Below, in pieces: positions 9,001 through 16,898 of a DNA stretch of 64,000 bases. The position numbers were made by a program, and so were the translations under genes. The first letter of the stretch is position 1, and each line of letters begins with the position of its first letter. Where the stretch lies: contig NZ_JBEPSJ010000005.1 of NCBI RefSeq assembly GCF_040548875.1, positions 248,001-312,000 on the forward strand, read 5' to 3'. Source of the DNA: Conyzicola nivalis_A. Lineage in GTDB: Bacteria; Actinomycetota; Actinomycetes; Actinomycetales; Microbacteriaceae. Under the pieces are notes generated by a model that saw nothing but the letters and a program-made list of their open reading frames with translations, was not told the DNA's origin and searched no databases.

Positions 9001-10604
9001 CCGGCACGACCTACGTGGTCACCTACCGGGCACCGGTCGGAAACTACTCGGCGACCGTCGGCGGATTCAACAGCGCCGTGGTGCGCGGGCCGCTCAGCAT
9101 GCCGCAGGCCGCCGGCGTCTACAACTACGGCACGACCTTCCCGACGACGACCACCACGACGAGCTACCTCGTCGACGTGGTGTTCCAGCGCTCGCCCGAT
9201 CCGATGACGCTCACCGCGACCACGCCGGGCAACGGGGCGACCGGGGTCTCCCGCTCGACCCCGGTCATCGCGCAGCTCTCGTCGGCCGTCGCGCCGGGGT
9301 ACACGTTCACCGCTGCGAGCGGCGGAACCCCGATCGCGGGCTCCGCTACAACCGGAAGCGACGGCAAGTCCATCGTCTTCACCCCGACAGCGGCCCTCCC
9401 CAACGGCGCAGTGGTCACCATGTCGCTCTCCGGCGTCGTCTCCACCCAGGGGGTCGCGCTGGCGTCGACCACCTGGTCGTTCACCACCGTGAACGAGTCG
9501 ACCACGACCATCACCCTGTCGAGCCTGTTCGGCTCGGAGACGCCGGCGGTCGCGGCGATCCCCGGCGAGTCGGCCCCGGTCGAGCTCGGCGTCAGATTCA
9601 CCCCGTCGGTCGCGGGGTCGGTCACCGCGATCAAGTTCTACAAGGGAGCGGGCAACGGCGGCACCCACGTCGGACACCTGTGGTCACCGACCAATCAGCT
9701 GCTCGCGACCGTGACGTTCATCAACGAGACGGCCACGGGATGGCAGACGGCGCAACTGTCGAACGCCGTGCCGCTCACCGCCGGCCAGACCTACACGGTG
9801 TCGTACTTAGCGCCGCAGGGGCACTACGCCTACACGTCGGGCTACTTCTCGTCGCCGAAGACGAGCGGTCCGCTCACGGCGCCGGCGTCGGGCAACGGAC
9901 GATTCGTCTACTCCGCCACCGGAGGGCTCCCCACCGACAGCTGGGGCGCGACGAACTACTTCGTCGACGTCGTCTTCGCGGTCACAACGACGACCGGCGG
10001 CACGGGCACCACCGGCACCACGGAGCCGCCGGCCCCGACACCGAGCCCCACGCCGACGCCGAGCCCCACGCCGACGCCGACCCCCACACCGACTCCGACG
10101 CCCCCGCCGGCCGGCCCAACCGCCGCGACCCACGCCGGCATGTTCGCCGCCGACACCCCCGCCACCCCGTCGGTGGGAGAGTCGCTCCCGGTAGAGCTCG
10201 GCGTATCGTTCACCCCTTCCGTCGCGGGCAGCGTGACGGCGATCACCTTCTACAAGGGGCCGGGCAACGGCGGCGCCCACGTCGGCCACCTGTGGACGGC
10301 GGCGGGCGAGCCGCTGGCGGCCGTGAACTTCACGAGCGAGACGGATGCCGGCTGGCAGACCGCACCCCTGGCGGCTCCGGTCGCACTGGTCGCCGGCCAG
10401 ACCTACGTGGTGTCGTACTTCGCACCGCAGGGCAACTACTCCTTCACGCCGAACTACTTCTCGACGGCGAAGACGACGGGTCCGCTGACCGCGGCCGCAT
10501 CCGTCAACGGTCTCTACTACTACTCGGCGAGCGGAGGTTTTCCGACGGACACGTTCGGCAGTTCGAACTACTTCGTCGACGTCAATTTCGTACCGAATCC
10601 CTAG
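6021..10604 (+). CDS. Giant secreted protein: dimethylformamidase-like domain, Ig-like domains and four DUF4082 repeats
   Basis: The ATG at 6021 has CCGGAGG upstream and begins a clear signal peptide (cleavage near residue 38, after VANA); an earlier in-frame GTG at 5874 only adds a non-signal-like leader. Of 1527 residues, about 50-520 resemble the N,N-dimethylformamidase large-subunit fold, including VGHDEYWS, whose H-x-E matches the family's metal-site spacing. An Ig-like domain follows (about 542-633). DUF4082 units lie near 636-790, 905-1056, 1167-1320 and 1370-1527, each carrying an FYKG..N.G.HVG.LW signature. Two Big_5-like domains separate the first three, and a Pro-Thr linker (about 1327-1365) precedes the last. 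It stands just upstream of the glycan operon. An exported enzyme or surface protein with carbohydrate-binding repeats is likely, substrate unknown. Confidence 0.85.
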   Translation: MTHFLSKRRDEKTRIVTAVLATLALIGTLLVPGAVANAAGECGATSNPIVCENSKQGTDPAIWDIEGAGDPGLQGFSTDISVNVGSRVDFKIDTEAASYTIDIYRTGYYGEDGARWIDDVTPLPIPVNGQPQCVPDSQTANYDCGTWSVSASWDVPATAVSGVYVALLTRGDTGGKSHITFIVRDQSSHSDIVFQTSDPTWQAYNTYGGSDFYQGPAFGRAYKISYNRPVATRGDFDGRDFYFGSEYPMVRFLEKNGYDVTYQSGVDTDRYGSLLTNHKVFLSVGHDEYWSAGQRANVEAARDAGVNLQFLSGNEAYWRTRYEPSIDQNNTPYRTLVSYKETWAAKKLDTSSPQWTGTWRDPRFASPSNGGGKPENALTGTAFMANHDDLPVTVTKAQGKLRLWRNTGLSSMTAANQALAPHTVGYESNEDLDNGFRPSGLVRLSTTVGPTPQRLQDYGKEVLPGTTTHNLTLYRAASGALVFSAGSIQWSWGLDQTHDGNGAPADVRMQQAQVNLLADMGAQPLTRASNLVAAVKSSDITGPAVTVTSPAAGATVPNGTVVTLTGTASDAGVVAGVNVSTDNGATWHPATGTTSWQYSYVQHGRGSTPVLVRAVDDSGNYTASPKSVSFTVAGPFSIFGLETPARADSGDGSAVELGLEFTPTIDGYISGVRFFKSAANTGAHAGSLWTADGVRIATANFGAESASGWQSVNFASAVAVTAGTKYVVSYSAPNGHYAASQYHWISRPDNAGPLTVAGGFAAQPAGRFAAVGTFPSEAFARTNYYVDAIFETADNTPLTASDARPLAGSTSVPTTTSISAVMSKPIVSSTAVVSVATAGGTAVAGSTSYNSTTRTLVFQPTSPLQPATTYTVTLTATPASGGGALTAGGTWSFTTAIPPTPEGVCPCSVYNDGTVPGELQVGDSKAVTLGMRFTPTANGTITAVKFYKGAANTGPHVGTLWSSTGQSLATASFGAESSAGWQTANLSTPLAVTAGTTYVVTYRAPVGNYSATVGGFNSAVVRGPLSMPQAAGVYNYGTTFPTTTTTTSYLVDVVFQRSPDPMTLTATTPGNGATGVSRSTPVIAQLSSAVAPGYTFTAASGGTPIAGSATTGSDGKSIVFTPTAALPNGAVVTMSLSGVVSTQGVALASTTWSFTTVNESTTTITLSSLFGSETPAVAAIPGESAPVELGVRFTPSVAGSVTAIKFYKGAGNGGTHVGHLWSPTNQLLATVTFINETATGWQTAQLSNAVPLTAGQTYTVSYLAPQGHYAYTSGYFSSPKTSGPLTAPASGNGRFVYSATGGLPTDSWGATNYFVDVVFAVTTTTGGTGTTGTTEPPAPTPSPTPTPSPTPTPTPTPTPTPPPAGPTAATHAGMFAADTPATPSVGESLPVELGVSFTPSVAGSVTAITFYKGPGNGGAHVGHLWTAAGEPLAAVNFTSETDAGWQTAPLAAPVALVAGQTYVVSYFAPQGNYSFTPNYFSTAKTTGPLTAAASVNGLYYYSASGGFPTDTFGSSNYFVDVNFVPNP
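10021..10115 (+). repeat. Low-complexity Pro-Thr/Ser linker coding repeat
   Basis: Tandem CCGACG/CCGAGC-type hexamers encode alternating Pro-Thr and Pro-Ser residues between the third and fourth DUF4082 units of the giant secreted protein. Such wall-spanning linkers often vary in length between strains. Confidence 0.8.
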
Positions 10605-10655
10605 TCACTTCTCGCAACACTTCTGACTCTCACCCGAAATGAGAAAGAGGATCCA

Positions 10656-11756
10656 ATGACGACACCACTCACCGTCGCTGTAGTGGGGGCGGGCTACTGG
10701 GGCCCGAACCTCGCCCGTAACTTCAGCTCGAGCCCCGACTGGAAGCTCCAGGCCATCTGCGACCTCGACGGGTCGCGCGCCGCCTCGCTCGCCGAGAAAG
10801 TGGGGCACGTCGACGTGCACACCGACCTCGACGAGCTGCTCGAGCGCGACGACGTCGACGCCATCGCCGTGGCCACACCGGCCCGCACCCACCACAAGGT
10901 GGTGCTCGCCGCCCTGCGCGCGGGCAAGCACGTCGTGGTCGAGAAGCCGCTCGCCGACAGCCGCGAGCACGCCTTCGAGATGGTGCGCGAGGCCGAGGAG
11001 CGCGGGCTCGTGCTGATGGCCGACCACACATACTGCTACACGCCGGCGGTACTGAAGATCCGCGAACTCGTGGCGGAGGGCGCGCTCGGCGAGGTGCTGT
11101 TCATCGACTCGGTGCGCATCAACCTCGGGCTCGTGCAGCCCGACGTCGACGTCTTCTGGGACCTCGCCCCGCACGACCTTTCGATCATCGACTTCATCCT
11201 GCCCGGCGGCCTGCGCCCCACCGCTGTCGCCGCCCAGGGCGCCGACCCGCTGCGCGCGGGCAAGTCGTGCATCGGCTACCTCACCGTGCCGCTCCAGAAC
11301 GGCGCGATCGCCCACGTGCACGTGAACTGGCTCAGCCCCACGAAGATCCGCAGCATGGTCATCGGCGGCACCAAGCGCACGCTCGTCTGGGACGACCTCA
11401 ACCCGCAGCAGCGGCTCAGCGTGTACGACCGCGGCGTCGACCTCGACCAGCAGTCGATCGACGGCGGCGACCGCGCGGCCTCCACCATCTCCTACCGGCT
11501 CGGCGACACCTGGTCGCCGGCGCTGCCCGAGCACGAGGCCCTCGGGGCGATGGCCACCGAATTCGCCGCGAGCATCCGCGACGGGAGGGCCGCCCGCACC
11601 GACGGCCTCGCCGGGCTCAGGGTGCTCTCGGTGCTCGAGGCGGCGAGCCGCAGCCTCGGGAGCGGCGGCGCCATGGAGTCGGTGGAGAGCGACGCCGGCG
11701 CGGAGTCGGAGCTCGCGGATGCCGCGGCAGAGGCCTTCGCCGGGGCCGCACTGTGA
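10656..11756 (+). CDS. Gfo/Idh/MocA-family NAD(P)-dependent sugar oxidoreductase
   Basis: 366 residues with an N-terminal Rossmann motif VAVVGAGYWGPN and the family EKP motif (VVVEKPLA, about residue 94) that carries the catalytic lysine. The C-terminal alpha/beta domain contains FWDLAPHDLSI. In nucleotide-sugar clusters this family (WbpB/WlbA type) oxidises the 3-position of a UDP-sugar so that an aminotransferase can act. AGAGGA precedes the ATG. It is the first of nine co-directional, mostly overlapping genes and overlaps the next by 4 bases (GTGA). The C-terminal about 25 residues are Ala/Glu-rich and probably disordered. Substrate is inferred from context. Confidence 0.85.
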   Translation: MTTPLTVAVVGAGYWGPNLARNFSSSPDWKLQAICDLDGSRAASLAEKVGHVDVHTDLDELLERDDVDAIAVATPARTHHKVVLAALRAGKHVVVEKPLADSREHAFEMVREAEERGLVLMADHTYCYTPAVLKIRELVAEGALGEVLFIDSVRINLGLVQPDVDVFWDLAPHDLSIIDFILPGGLRPTAVAAQGADPLRAGKSCIGYLTVPLQNGAIAHVHVNWLSPTKIRSMVIGGTKRTLVWDDLNPQQRLSVYDRGVDLDQQSIDGGDRAASTISYRLGDTWSPALPEHEALGAMATEFAASIRDGRAARTDGLAGLRVLSVLEAASRSLGSGGAMESVESDAGAESELADAAAEAFAGAAL

Positions 11757-12751
11757 CCGCCCTGAACGGAGCCCGAGTGCTCGTGACCGGCGGCGCCGGA
11801 ACCATCGGCTCGACCCTCGTCGACCAACTGCTCGACGCGGGCGCCGCCCACGTCGACGTGCTCGACAACCTGGTGCGCGGCCGTGTCGACAACCTGTCGG
11901 GCGCCCTGGCCACCGGTCGGGCGACCCTCGTCGACGGCGACATTCGCGACCGGTCGCTCGTGCACGAGCTCACCCGAGGCAAGGACCTGGTGTTCCACCA
12001 GGCGGCGATCCGCATCACCCAGTGCGCCGAAGACCCGCGCCTCGCGCTCGAGGTGCTCGTCGACGGCACGTTCAATGTATTCGAGGCGGCCGCCGAGCAC
12101 GGTGTCGACAAGATCGTGACCGCGTCGAGCGCGTCGGTCTACGGACTCGCCGAGCAGTTCCCCACCGGGGAGCGCCACCACCATCACAACAACGACACGT
12201 TCTACGGCGCCGCGAAGTCGTTCAACGAGGGCATGATCCGCAGCTTCAAGGCCATGAACGATCTCGACTACGTGGTGCTGCGCTACTTCAACGTCTACGG
12301 GCCCCGCATGGACGTGCACGGCCTGTACACCGAGGTGCTCGTGCGCTGGATGGAGCGCATCGCCGACGGCAAGCCGCCGCTCATCTTCGGCGACGGGCAG
12401 CAGACGATGGACTTCGTCTTCACCTCCGACATCGCCCGCGCCAACCTGCTCGCCGCCGAGAGCGACGTGCGAGAGGGCGTCTACAACGTCGCCAGCGGCA
12501 CCGAGACGAGCCTGCTGCAGCTCGCCGAGGCGCTGTTGCGCGCCATGGACTCCGACCTCTCGGTCGAGCACGGTCCGGAACGGGCGGTCAACGGCGTCGC
12601 CCGTCGCCTCGCCGACACGACGGCGGCGACGCGCGACCTCGGCTTCACCGCGACGACCGAGCTGGAGGCCGGGCTGCGCGAACTGGTCGAGTGGTGGCGG
12701 CCGCTGCGCGAACAGATCTCGGGCGGGCGCGCGGCGGGGGTGCTCGCATGA
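11753..12751 (+). CDS. NAD-dependent epimerase/dehydratase (extended SDR)
   Basis: 332 residues, starting at a GTG that overlaps the previous stop (GTGA). The Rossmann glycine pattern is VLVTGGAGTIGS, and the catalytic Ser and Tyr/Lys sit in TASSASVYG and YGAAK. The C-terminal half has NVYGPRMDVHG and VFTSDIARANL, typical of UDP-sugar epimerases and 4,6-dehydratases. The unusual run of four histidines followed by two asparagines (GERHHHHNN) lies just before the YxxxK. It probably remodels C4 of the activated sugar used by the neighbouring aminotransferase; exact reaction not decidable from sequence. Confidence 0.88.
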   Translation: MTALNGARVLVTGGAGTIGSTLVDQLLDAGAAHVDVLDNLVRGRVDNLSGALATGRATLVDGDIRDRSLVHELTRGKDLVFHQAAIRITQCAEDPRLALEVLVDGTFNVFEAAAEHGVDKIVTASSASVYGLAEQFPTGERHHHHNNDTFYGAAKSFNEGMIRSFKAMNDLDYVVLRYFNVYGPRMDVHGLYTEVLVRWMERIADGKPPLIFGDGQQTMDFVFTSDIARANLLAAESDVREGVYNVASGTETSLLQLAEALLRAMDSDLSVEHGPERAVNGVARRLADTTAATRDLGFTATTELEAGLRELVEWWRPLREQISGGRAAGVLA

Positions 12752-13929
12752 ACCGCATCAACGTCATGAAGCCCTGGTTCGGCCAGGAGGAGGCTGATGC
12801 TCTGGCGGGCGTCATCGAGTCGGGCTGGGTCGCGCAGGGTCCCCGGGTTGCCGAGTTCGAACAACGGTTCGCCGAGGCAATGCAGGCGAAGCACGCGGTC
12901 GCCACCTCGAACTGCACCACCGCCCTGCACCTCGCCCTCGTCGTCGCCGGCATCGGGCCGGGCCACGACGTCGTCGTGCCGTCGTTCTCGTTCGTGGCGA
13001 CCGCCAACGCCCCCACCTACGTGGGCGCGCGGCCCGTCTTCGCCGACGTCGACCCGCTCACCGGCAACGTGACGGCGACGACCCTTCTCGCCGCGCTCAC
13101 GCCGGAGACGCGGGCCGTGATCGTCGTGGATCAGGGCGGGGTGCCCGTCGACCTCGCCCCGATCCGCGAGGCGCTCGACCCGTGGGGCATCATCGTGATC
13201 GAGGATGCGGCGTGCGGCGCGGGCTCCACGTACCGCGGTCGCCCCGTCGGCGCCGGCGCCCAGCTCACGGCGTGGTCGTTCCATCCCCGCAAACTCCTCA
13301 CCACCGGGGAGGGCGGAATGCTCACGACCTCCGACCCCGACTGGGCCGACCGCGCCAGGAGGCTGCGGGAGCATTCGATGAGCGTGTCTGCGAACCTGCG
13401 TCACGCATCCGTGCTCGCCCCTCCCGAGGAGTACACCGAGGTCGGCTTCAACTACCGCATGACCGACATGCAGGCGGCCGTCGGCCTCGTGCAGCTCGGC
13501 CGGCTGCCCGAGATCGTCGAGCGCAGGCGCGAGATCGTCGCGGCGTACACGGCGGCGCTCAGCGGCATCACGGGCCTCAGGCTGCTCGGCGACCCCGCGT
13601 GGGGAACCAGCAACTTCCAGTCGTTCTGGATCGAGGTGCTGCCCGACTTCCCGCTCGGCAGGGAGGGGCTTCTCGCGCACCTGGCGAAAGACGAGATCTC
13701 GGCCAGGCGCGGCATCATGGCGTCGCACCGCCAGCCCGCCTACGCGAACCGCGACACCGGGCTCGCGCCGCTGCCGGTGACCGAGCAGCTCACCGACCAC
13801 ACGATCATCCTGCCGGTGTTCCACCAGCTGACCGACGCCGAGCTCGACCGGGTCGTCGACTCCATCCGCGGGGCGGCCGGCCTTCCCGCGCGTGGAGCCG
13901 CGATGCCCGTGACGGGGGCGTCGGAATGA
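12748..13929 (+). CDS. DegT/DnrJ/EryC1/StrS-family PLP aminotransferase
   Basis: 393 residues of the sugar aminotransferase family, which makes amino-sugars from keto-sugars using PLP and glutamate. Visible landmarks are GNVTATTL, the PLP-binding acidic residue in VIEDAACGAGS, the Schiff-base lysine in SFHPRKLLTTGEGG and NYRMTDMQAAVGL. The N-terminus MKPWFGQEEADALAGVIESGWVAQGP resembles enzymes that aminate UDP-4-keto sugars. It overlaps its neighbours by 4 bases on both sides (ATGA), so it is translationally coupled to the SDR and to the NeuD-like acetyltransferase. The latter would N-acetylate its product. Confidence 0.9.
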   Translation: MNRINVMKPWFGQEEADALAGVIESGWVAQGPRVAEFEQRFAEAMQAKHAVATSNCTTALHLALVVAGIGPGHDVVVPSFSFVATANAPTYVGARPVFADVDPLTGNVTATTLLAALTPETRAVIVVDQGGVPVDLAPIREALDPWGIIVIEDAACGAGSTYRGRPVGAGAQLTAWSFHPRKLLTTGEGGMLTTSDPDWADRARRLREHSMSVSANLRHASVLAPPEEYTEVGFNYRMTDMQAAVGLVQLGRLPEIVERRREIVAAYTAALSGITGLRLLGDPAWGTSNFQSFWIEVLPDFPLGREGLLAHLAKDEISARRGIMASHRQPAYANRDTGLAPLPVTEQLTDHTIILPVFHQLTDAELDRVVDSIRGAAGLPARGAAMPVTGASE

Positions 13930-14576
13930 CCGACCTCATCGTGATCGGGGCGAGCGGACTCGCAAGGGAGGCGCTCGCCGTGGTGCGCGAGACCGGCTCG
14001 CACCGCCCCGTCGGGGTGCTCGACGACGACGCCGCGCGAATGCCGCCCAGCTTCGACGGCGTGCCGGTGCGCGGTCGCATCGCCGACCTCAACCAGTTTC
14101 CCGGCGCCGAGGTGCTCGTCTGCGTCGGCTCGGGCACCGCTCGCGAACGCATCGTCTACTGGCTCGCCGAGACGGGGGTCCGCGGCATCCGCTTCGCCAC
14201 CGTCGTCGACCCCAGTGTGCGCAATCCCGGCGCATGCCGCATCGGCGCGGGCAGCATCCTGCTCGCCAACGTGAGCATCACCGCCGCGGCCGAGCTGGGC
14301 GAGCACGTCGTCATGATGCCCGGAGTCACCGTCACCCACGACGACATCGTCGAGGACTACGTGACGTTGACCGCCGGGGTGTCCCTCGGCGGGGGCGTGC
14401 ACGTCGCGCGCGGCGCCTACCTCGGCATGAACGCCGCGGTGCTGCCCGGAGTGCGGGTGGGCAGGAAGGCGGTCGTCGGCATGTGCGCCGCGGTGATCGC
14501 CGACGTCCCCGACAACGAGACGTGGGCCGGAGTGCCCGCTCGAGCGATTCGCACCCGTCCGCTGGTGGTCTCGTGA
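13926..14576 (+). CDS. NeuD-family sugar O/N-acetyltransferase
   Basis: 216 residues. The N-terminal Rossmann-like half (LIVIGASGLAREALAVV, VLDDDAARMPPSFDGVPVRG) binds the nucleotide sugar. The C-terminal left-handed beta helix shows hexapeptide repeats (GAGSILLANVSITAAAELGEH, about residue 100 on) ending in WAGVPARAI. This two-part layout is that of NeuD/PglD proteins, which acetylate an amino group on a UDP-sugar. It overlaps the aminotransferase by ATGA, as expected for consecutive steps. Confidence 0.88.
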   Translation: MTDLIVIGASGLAREALAVVRETGSHRPVGVLDDDAARMPPSFDGVPVRGRIADLNQFPGAEVLVCVGSGTARERIVYWLAETGVRGIRFATVVDPSVRNPGACRIGAGSILLANVSITAAAELGEHVVMMPGVTVTHDDIVEDYVTLTAGVSLGGGVHVARGAYLGMNAAVLPGVRVGRKAVVGMCAAVIADVPDNETWAGVPARAIRTRPLVVS

Positions 14577-14595
14577 ACCGGCCCCGGGGCCAACG

Positions 14596-15756
14596 GTGAG
14601 GCTCTCGCTGCCGCGGGAGGCGCCGCCCGCGAGCATCACCGTCGTCGTTCCCTGCTATCGCTACGGGCACTACCTGCGTCGCATCGTCGACAGCGTTCTC
14701 GAGCAGCACGACGTGCACGCCAGGGTGATCATCGTCGACGACGCGTCGCCCGACGACTCCGCCGACGTGGCCCGTGCGATCGCCGCCGAAGACGACCGGG
14801 TGACCCTGCTGGCGCACGAGAAGAACAAGGGGCACATCGCCACCTACAACGACGGGTTCGGCCTCGTCGAGACCGAGTTCGTGACCCTGGTCTCCGCCGA
14901 CGACCTCGTCGCGCCCGGCGCGCTCGGCCGGGCGACCCGGCTGATGACCGCGCACCCCGGGGTCGGCGTCGTCTACGGACCGGTCATCGACTTCGTCGGC
15001 GACGACACACCCACCGGCGAATACCGCTGGGGCCGCGAGACCTGGAGCGTGTGGGGCGGGCACGAGTGGTTCGCCACGCTCACGCGCCGGGGGCGAAACC
15101 GCATCCTCTCGCCGGAGGCCGTCATGCGCACGGCGGCGATGCGGGAGGTCGGCCCGTATAACGCCGCCCTCCCGCACTCCGGCGACCTCGAGTACTGGCT
15201 GCGCACCGCCGCCCGCTGGGACGTCGGCCGGGTCAACGGCCGCGCGCAGGCCTACTACCGCGTGCACGGCGCGAACATGCACCTCGAGCATTTCGACGCC
15301 ACGGCCGAAGACCTGCGCCAGCGCGAGCTGGCCTTCGCGGCCATCGCGGGCCGTGACCTGCCCGCGCCCCTCGACGGCCCGCGCGAGCACCGCCGCGCGC
15401 GGATGGCACTCGCGCGCGAGGCTCTGCTCGACGCGCGACGACGGCTCGACCGCGGCGCCGACTCGGAGTCGGTGCGGCCCCTGGTCGAGTTCGCCGTTGA
15501 GATCGTCCCCGGCATCCGCGCCACCGGCGCCGCACGCGCCGTAGACCGGCGGGTCCGCCGGGCCGACGCCGGGCTCAGCCCCTCACGCGCACAGCGAGCG
15601 CTCGAGTTCGCGTACAGCCAGGTCGACCGGGTGCGGTGGAAGGGCCGGAACGTCCTCGGCATCGGCAACGTGGCGAAGCACCTCGCACCCACCCCCGCAC
15701 ACCGATCCGCAACCACGATCATCGCGGCCTCCGCCGCGCAGGAGGAACGACGATGA
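14596..15756 (+). CDS. Glycosyltransferase family 2
   Basis: 386 residues with a GT-A fold start (ITVVVPCYRYGHYLRRIVDS), IIVDDASPDDS and the metal-binding acidic motif in SADDLV. The acceptor-side sequence ends near residue 230, followed by an Arg-rich helical tail of about 150 residues without recognisable domains. It would transfer a sugar from a nucleotide donor to the lipid-linked oligosaccharide at the cytosolic face of the membrane. The GTG start is 19 bases after the acetyltransferase stop; its TGA overlaps the next gene's ATG. Confidence 0.85.
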   Translation: MRLSLPREAPPASITVVVPCYRYGHYLRRIVDSVLEQHDVHARVIIVDDASPDDSADVARAIAAEDDRVTLLAHEKNKGHIATYNDGFGLVETEFVTLVSADDLVAPGALGRATRLMTAHPGVGVVYGPVIDFVGDDTPTGEYRWGRETWSVWGGHEWFATLTRRGRNRILSPEAVMRTAAMREVGPYNAALPHSGDLEYWLRTAARWDVGRVNGRAQAYYRVHGANMHLEHFDATAEDLRQRELAFAAIAGRDLPAPLDGPREHRRARMALAREALLDARRRLDRGADSESVRPLVEFAVEIVPGIRATGAARAVDRRVRRADAGLSPSRAQRALEFAYSQVDRVRWKGRNVLGIGNVAKHLAPTPAHRSATTIIAASAAQEERR

Positions 15757-16883
15757 CCACCACGGCCCGCTCCGACGCGACGCTGACCACCGGCGTTCCC
15801 ATGCTCGACCTCGGATACCAGAACCGGCAGGTGGCCGACGAGGTAGCCGAGGGGTTCGCCCGGGTCATCGACGCCAACGAGTTCATCCTCGGCAGCGACG
15901 TCGCCGCATTCGAGCGGCAGTACGCCGCCTACCTGCACGTCGACCACGTCGTCGGCGTCGGCAACGGCACCGACGCGCTCGTGCTCGCGCTGCGCGCCGC
16001 CGGCATCGGCCGGGGCGACGAGGTCGTGCTTCCCACGAACACCTTCGTCGCCACGGCGGAGGCGGTCGCCCTGGTCGGCGGCGTGATCCGGTTCGTCGAC
16101 TGCGGCCCCGACTACCTGCTCGACGTCGACGCGCTGGGCGCCGCGGTCTCGAACGCGACGAGGGCCGTCATCGCCGTGCACCTCTACGGCCAGGTCGCCC
16201 CGGTGGAGCGCATCCGCGGCATCGTCGGCGACGACGTAGTGATCGTCGAAGACGCGGCGCAGAGCCAGGGCGCACGCTCGGGCGACCGTTGGGCCGGCGC
16301 GCTCGGCGACGTCGCGGCGACGAGTTTCTACCCGGGTAAGAACCTCGGCGCGTTCGGCGACGCCGGCGCGGTCATGACCGGCTCGGCGGCCATCGCCGAC
16401 CGGGTGCGCGCCCTGCGCAACCACGGCGGACTGCGCAAGTACGAGCACACAGAGATCGGCACCAACTCGCGGCTCGACTCCCTGCAGGCCGTCGTGTTGA
16501 ACGCGAAGCTGGCCCGACTCGACGGCTGGAACGACGAGCGTCGCGCCATCGCCGCGCGCTACACCGAGGCGCTCGCCGACGTCGACAGGGTGACGGCACC
16601 CACCACGACGCCGGGAGTCGACCACGTCTTCCACCAGTACGTCGTCGAGCTCGACGACCGCGACCGGGTGCTCGACGGACTGAACGCCGCAGGAATCGGA
16701 GCAGGCATCCACTACCCCGCCCCCGTGCACCTCCTCCCAGCCTTCGCCGAGGACTCCCCGGGCGCCGGGGCCTTCCCGGTGGCCGAACGGCAGGCGGGCA
16801 GGATCATGTCCCTGCCGATCTACCCCGGCCTCGACGAGGGCGCGCAGGCCCGGGTCGTCGAGCAGCTGGTGGCGCGCTTGTGA
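15753..16883 (+). CDS. DegT-family sugar aminotransferase, WbpE/FdtB-like
   Basis: 376 residues; the ATG at 15753 has a perfect GGAGG eight bases upstream. Signature stretches are NEFILGSDVAAFE, GVGNGTDALVLALRAAG, TNTFVATAEA, EDAAQSQGA and the PLP lysine in SFYPGKNLGAFGDAG, then GTNSRLDSLQAV and IHYPAPVH. These are diagnostic of the branch that aminates C3 of keto-sugars in UDP- or dTDP-linked pathways. A Gfo/Idh oxidoreductase (10656) and a WbpD/WlbB-like acetyltransferase (32152) complete a plausible 3-acetamido sugar route; the pairing is inferred. Confidence 0.9.
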   Translation: MTTTARSDATLTTGVPMLDLGYQNRQVADEVAEGFARVIDANEFILGSDVAAFERQYAAYLHVDHVVGVGNGTDALVLALRAAGIGRGDEVVLPTNTFVATAEAVALVGGVIRFVDCGPDYLLDVDALGAAVSNATRAVIAVHLYGQVAPVERIRGIVGDDVVIVEDAAQSQGARSGDRWAGALGDVAATSFYPGKNLGAFGDAGAVMTGSAAIADRVRALRNHGGLRKYEHTEIGTNSRLDSLQAVVLNAKLARLDGWNDERRAIAARYTEALADVDRVTAPTTTPGVDHVFHQYVVELDDRDRVLDGLNAAGIGAGIHYPAPVHLLPAFAEDSPGAGAFPVAERQAGRIMSLPIYPGLDEGAQARVVEQLVARL

Positions 16884-16898
16884 ACGGGGCGGGCGCTC

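Noticed and set aside
7665..9677. 670-codon minus-strand frame
   Set aside because: Antisense to the DUF4082 repeats; Arg/Gly-rich shadow without motifs.
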